Assembly: GCA_945900695.1 (NCBI GenBank)
Contig: CAMDJU010000128.1
Span: 1 to 7,613, forward strand
Direction: 5' to 3'
Length of the DNA stretch: 7,613 nt
Source of the DNA: Bordetella parapertussis
Lineage (GTDB): Bacteria > Pseudomonadota > Gammaproteobacteria > Burkholderiales > Burkholderiaceae_C
Made by a program: the position numbers and the translations under genes. The notes under the pieces are model-generated. The model did not search any database. It saw only the letters and a program-made list of their open reading frames with translations, and was not told the origin of the DNA. Shown piece after piece: positions 5,233-7,613 of this stretch. Numbering within the stretch: position 1 is the first letter of the stretch; every line of letters starts with the position of its first letter.

Positions 5233-6636
5233 TCAGCTCTTGCGGATGGCGAAGCTGTCGAGATATTCCTTCGGCTTGGCCGGATCGAACACTTTGCCCA
5301 TGATGGTGTGCTTGGTGTAGCCGGTGCCGGCGGGCAGCGGCATGTCCAGGTCCTTCATGTGCTTGCGGGCGTCAGTCAGCAAGAACACTTTCTCGGCGAT
5401 CTGCTTGTAATCGACGTTGCCCTTGATATAGCCCCAGCGCTGCATCTGGGTGAGCATCCACACCGCCATGCTTTGCCATGGCATCGGATCAAAGTCGGCC
5501 CGGTCCGGCACGTTCTGGATCTTGCCCAGCCCGTCAGCGAACTTCCCGGTCAGGACCTGCGCCAGCACTGTTTCGGGCTGATTCAGGTAGGCCTGCGGCG
5601 CGATCACCTTGGCGATCAGTTCGCGGTTCTTGGGCTGACGCGCCATGGCGGCCGCGGTAAGAACCGAGCGAAACAGCGCGGCGAAGGTGTTGGGGTTTTG
5701 GCGGATGAACTCGCTGCTGGTGCCGAAGGCGCAGCAGGGGTGACCGTTCCAGAGGTCTTTGGTGAGCAGGTGGATGAAGCCCACTTCCTCGAACACTGCG
5801 CGCTGGTTGAAGGGATCGGGGCCGAGGAAGCCGTCGATGTTGCCGGCGCGCAGATTAGCCACCATCTCAGGCGGGGGCACCACGCGGATTTGAATATCGG
5901 TATCGGGGTTCAGGCCTGCTTCCGCCACGTAGTAGCGCAGCAGGAAGTTGTGCATCGAGAACTCGAAGGGCACCGCGAACTTGAAGCCCTTCCAGCTTTT
6001 GGGATCACGCTTGTCCTTGTGCTTGACATGCAGGGTGATAGCCTGGCCGTTGGTATTTTGTATCGTGGCCACGTTCATGGGCACAGGGTTCGACCCCACA
6101 CCCATGGAAATCGCCAGCGGCATCGGCGACAGAAAGTGCGTGGCGTCGTATTCCTTATTGATCATCTTGTCGCGGATCAGAGCCCAGCCGGCGGTCTTGA
6201 TAACTTCCACATTCAGGCCCTGCTGGCTGTAGAAGCCCAGCGGGTGCGCCATGATCAGCGGCGTGGCGCAGGTGATGGGGATGAAGCCGATCTTCAGGCT
6301 GGTTTTTTCGAGAGGGCCTTTTTCCTGGGCCATCGCCTGCAGGCTGGCCACTGGCAGCACGCTGGAGATGGCCGCCATCGCCGTGCCCTTGCCCACCGAG
6401 CGCAAAAAGCGCCGACGCTGCGCGTCATGTGGAAACAGGGCCTTGACCAGCGTGGCCTCAATGAATTCGTTGCTGTAGGCCTCGAAGTCGGCCGTCTCGC
6501 TGCGACGGCGCAGCTCGATCGCGGCGGTATCTGCGGTCACCTCAACATGGTGATCGGCTACTGTGTGATCGCGCCCGCAGCTGCACTTCATCATCAGCGG
6601 GCGGTCGGCATTGTAGGGGTCGAAGAACGTGGACAT
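5233..6636 (-). CDS. cynA: ABC transporter substrate-binding protein, NrtA/CmpA family, Tat signal
   Basis: Periplasmic binding protein for cyanate (family members bind nitrate, nitrite or bicarbonate), 467 residues from ATG 6636. That start is chosen because TGGAGG (6643-6648) lies six bases upstream; the in-frame ATG at 6654 would place the ribosome site inside the gene. Residues 74-80 are a twin-arginine motif (RRRFLRS), followed by an alanine-rich hydrophobic segment and an AMA-Q cleavage region near 102-104, so export folded through Tat is predicted. About 73 residues precede the motif, including CSCGRDH (18-24). The mature domain starts KTSLKIGFIPITCATPL and has the family motifs GWALIRDKM (Trp151), NGQAITL (Gln197), EFSMHNFLLRYY, GFLGPDPFNQRAV and WNGHPCCAFG. 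First gene of the cynABDS-like operon behind a predicted sigma-54 promoter. Confidence 0.9.
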   Translation of the reverse strand: MSTFFDPYNADRPLMMKCSCGRDHTVADHHVEVTADTAAIELRRRSETADFEAYSNEFIEATLVKALFPHDAQRRRFLRSVGKGTAMAAISSVLPVASLQAMAQEKGPLEKTSLKIGFIPITCATPLIMAHPLGFYSQQGLNVEVIKTAGWALIRDKMINKEYDATHFLSPMPLAISMGVGSNPVPMNVATIQNTNGQAITLHVKHKDKRDPKSWKGFKFAVPFEFSMHNFLLRYYVAEAGLNPDTDIQIRVVPPPEMVANLRAGNIDGFLGPDPFNQRAVFEEVGFIHLLTKDLWNGHPCCAFGTSSEFIRQNPNTFAALFRSVLTAAAMARQPKNRELIAKVIAPQAYLNQPETVLAQVLTGKFADGLGKIQNVPDRADFDPMPWQSMAVWMLTQMQRWGYIKGNVDYKQIAEKVFLLTDARKHMKDLDMPLPAGTGYTKHTIMGKVFDPAKPKEYLDSFAIRKS

Positions 6637-6642
6637 GACAGG

Positions 6643-6648
6643 CCTCCA
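6643..6648 (-). promoter_or_regulatory. cynA ribosome binding site
   Basis: TGGAGG on the minus strand with a 6-nt spacer to ATG 6636. It decides the start codon and shortens the open frame, which otherwise reaches 6654. Confidence 0.75.
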
Positions 6649-6670
6649 GAGCATTAGTTACTTAGCTCTT

Positions 6671-6686
6671 AGCAAGCTCTGGGCCA
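6671..6686 (-). promoter_or_regulatory. Predicted sigma-54 (RpoN) -24/-12 promoter of the cyn operon
   Basis: The minus strand reads TGGCCCAGAGCTTGCT. Against the sigma-54 consensus TGGCACRNNNNTTGCW only the fifth base differs. The -24 GG (6685-6684) and -12 GC (6673-6672) are separated by the required 10 bp. Transcription would start near 6660, giving a 24-nt leader that carries the ribosome site before ATG 6636. Sigma-54 promoters need an enhancer-binding activator; candidate NtrC sites lie upstream. Confidence 0.7.
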
Positions 6687-6743
6687 GCAGTTGTTTGCAT
6701 ACGCTGAATGGGCGCTTCACGACTTGGGTATGCCACTCCCGAT

Positions 6744-6768
6744 TTGTGCGCTAAGGGCGAGCGCACAA
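6744..6768. promoter_or_regulatory. Perfect 9-bp inverted repeat, candidate operator
   Basis: TTGTGCGCT (6744-6752) and AGCGCACAA (6760-6768) are perfect reverse complements around a 7-bp spacer. The centre is about 96 bp upstream of the predicted transcription start. A LysR-type regulator (CynR is of this family in E. coli) or a further NtrC contact are possible readers; alternatively it is a hairpin. Confidence 0.5.
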
Positions 6769-6784
6769 GCACCAGCGCGGGTGC
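6769..6784. promoter_or_regulatory. NtrC-like enhancer site, promoter-proximal
   Basis: GCACC (6769-6773) and GGTGC (6780-6784) form a perfect inverted repeat with a 6-bp spacer; the NtrC consensus TGCACC-N5-GGTGCA has 5. Its centre is about 117 bp upstream of the predicted start and about 32 bp from the next site. The one-base spacing difference lowers confidence. Confidence 0.4.
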
Positions 6785-6799
6785 GCCGAATCCCACCTG

Positions 6800-6816
6800 T
6801 GCATTGAATTGGTGCG
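6800..6816. promoter_or_regulatory. NtrC-like enhancer site, promoter-distal
   Basis: TGCATT-N5-GGTGCG agrees with the NtrC consensus TGCACC-N5-GGTGCA at 9 of 12 defined positions, with the correct spacing, and closely resembles the strong E. coli glnA site. Its centre is about 148 bp upstream of the predicted sigma-54 start, a usual place for NtrC enhancers. Confidence 0.55.
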
Positions 6817-6894
6817 TCTACGCGGATCGGAGCTCGCCAAAATAGTGCGCGCTCAGACCATAAACCCCTATTACTGCACCATCACCGATCGATC

Positions 6895-6955
6895 CAGCTA
6901 CTCAGCCCAGCGAGCCCAAGAAAAAACGCGCTGTAGGGCTTTTTTGATGCCCGCA
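6895..6955 (+). repeat. Dispersed direct repeat, copy B (terminator-like core)
   Basis: This is the second copy of the repeat at 871-930, same orientation, with one extra base and about eight substitutions. It lies 112 bp beyond the integrase stop codon and upstream of the cyn enhancer sites. It could end integrase transcription through its A6...T6 hairpin, mark a recombination junction, or be an ordinary extragenic repeat of this genome. Confidence 0.7.
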
Positions 6956-7067
6956 CGCGTTACCCAATTGGGTCCTGCATCCGTAAAAAATTGGTTGCGA
7001 AAAATTTAGGTCAAGTACTTGCCAAATCAGGCTGGTGATTTTTGCTCGGTACCCACCGCCCCAAGCG
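6956..7067. other. Short spacer downstream of the integrase
   Basis: No gene is visible. The segment contains short palindromic or near-palindromic words such as ACCCAATTGGGT (6962-6973) and CAAGTACTTG (7013-7022), either of which could be recombinase or regulator contacts or chance. Confidence 0.3.
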
Positions 7068-7613
7068 CTATTCCCAAATACGCGGCCGTCGCTTGCTTTG
7101 CAGTTCACCCACGTTCATCTCGCCTTGCAAGGGTGCAGCGTAGAAGCGATCAATCATTTCGGGACTGGTTCGTGCATTGCGCGCTAGTGTCAAGGTGTCC
7201 ACGGTTCTGCCAAACAACAATCGGAACATGATGCTGCTGTGGCGCAGGCTGTACAAGGTACGGGTTTCACCAGCGGTACTGAGTTTGAGGCCTGTGACTT
7301 CCAACACAATTTCAAATTGTCGTGCCAGCAGCTTCATGGCACTGTCCCTGGAGCTGGCGCTGGCCAAGAACACATGGTCTTCAGGATGTATGTCCCGACC
7401 CAGCTCAATCACCTGTCGACGCCGGATGCGTTCATACACTTTCACAGCCCAGGGCATGGTGGTAATGGGAAATGTGTGCCCCTTGCTGGGCGGCAAACTC
7501 AGCCTTAGGTAAGTCCACTCTCTGCGGACAATTTCCACATGCTTGTGCTGCATGTTGCGTATGTCAGTGGGGCGGATGTAGCTGTTGACCATGAACACGA
7601 TCAGGTCAGACAA
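7068..7613 (-). CDS. Tyrosine recombinase / phage-type integrase, C-terminal part (5' end outside the window)
   Basis: 181 codons are visible; the frame is still open at the window edge, whose last codon is TTG (Leu), so the true start lies outside. This is the catalytic domain of a tyrosine site-specific recombinase, which cuts and rejoins DNA at att sites. Numbering from the edge, it shows the first catalytic Arg14 (YIRPTDIRNM), the beta-hairpin Lys44 (PPSKGHTFPI), the LYSLRHSS box with Arg124, and nucleophile Tyr158 (MIDRFYA). In the box the usual His of HxLRH is Tyr121. Where most integrases have LGH this protein has LARNARTS, a variant I know from proteobacterial integrases that read YSLRH and NxGTS. 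About 23 further residues end in a basic tail (SKRRPRIWE). The key residues are intact, so it may be functional. It is transcribed toward the cyn operon promoter region. Confidence 0.85.
   Translation of the reverse strand: MSDLIVFMVNSYIRPTDIRNMQHKHVEIVRREWTYLRLSLPPSKGHTFPITTMPWAVKVYERIRRRQVIELGRDIHPEDHVFLASASSRDSAMKLLARQFEIVLEVTGLKLSTAGETRTLYSLRHSSIMFRLLFGRTVDTLTLARNARTSPEMIDRFYAAPLQGEMNVGELQSKRRPRIWE

Noticed and set aside
5005..6657. 550-codon plus-strand open frame
   Set aside because: It is antisense to cynA and the 5' part of cynB, is rich in His/Gly/Arg typical of a GC-rich shadow frame, and has no motif or ribosome site.
7019..7512. Several plus-strand open frames over the integrase
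   Set aside because: They are shadows of the minus-strand recombinase, whose catalytic residues are all recognisable.

Overview
The window looks like a bacterial chromosome segment from a Gram-negative proteobacterium, most likely Burkholderiales (Comamonadaceae-like). This placing is an inference from protein style: a Tat-exported NrtA/CmpA-type binding protein, a DUF2784-like membrane protein, and a tyrosine integrase with the YSLRH/Asn-Thr-Ser style of active site. The centre is GC-rich and densely coding. The first ~2.2 kb and the stretch before the right-hand integrase are more AT-rich, repeat-laden and sparsely coding, as in an accessory or island-boundary region.

Layout. Bases 1-610 hold no convincing gene. 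They contain three 19-bp direct repeats at an exact 31-bp period (273-353), a strong hairpin (397-430) and the 3' part of a tRNA (T-arm, acceptor strand and CCA, ending at 607) without its 5' half, which may be an integration scar. Bases 611-1210 are non-coding, with a CATAGATTT repeat pair and copy A of a ~60-bp dispersed repeat. Three small genes follow: a four-cysteine protein (+, 1211-1492), a small secreted protein (-, 1593-1829) and a DUF2784-like membrane protein (+, 2187-2555). A frameshifted helix-turn-helix gene remnant (+, 2618-2867) comes next.

The main content is a four-gene minus-strand operon, 6636 down to 3004: a Tat-targeted binding protein (cynA-like), an inner-membrane permease (cynB-like), an ATPase (cynD-like) and cyanase (cynS). 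Together they would import cyanate (possibly also nitrate or nitrite) and convert it with bicarbonate to ammonia and CO2, so cyanate can serve as a nitrogen source. A rho-independent terminator lies 39 nt after cynS. Upstream of cynA is a near-consensus sigma-54 promoter (6671-6686). About 117 and 148 bp upstream of its predicted start are two NtrC-like sites about 32 bp apart, the same arrangement as at E. coli glnA, so nitrogen-limitation control (NtrC/RpoN) is predicted. A perfect 9-bp inverted repeat at 6744-6768 is a possible further operator.

Copy B of the dispersed repeat (6895-6955) lies between the operon promoter and a tyrosine recombinase (-, 7068 to the window edge, 5' end missing). 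The ~6-kb segment between repeats A and B carries the small genes and the whole cyn operon. This suggests, but does not prove, that the operon sits in an acquired or rearranged segment. I found no CRISPR array, complete RNA gene or clearly new multi-gene system; the most informative new points are the predicted promoter architecture and the repeat/att-like boundaries.
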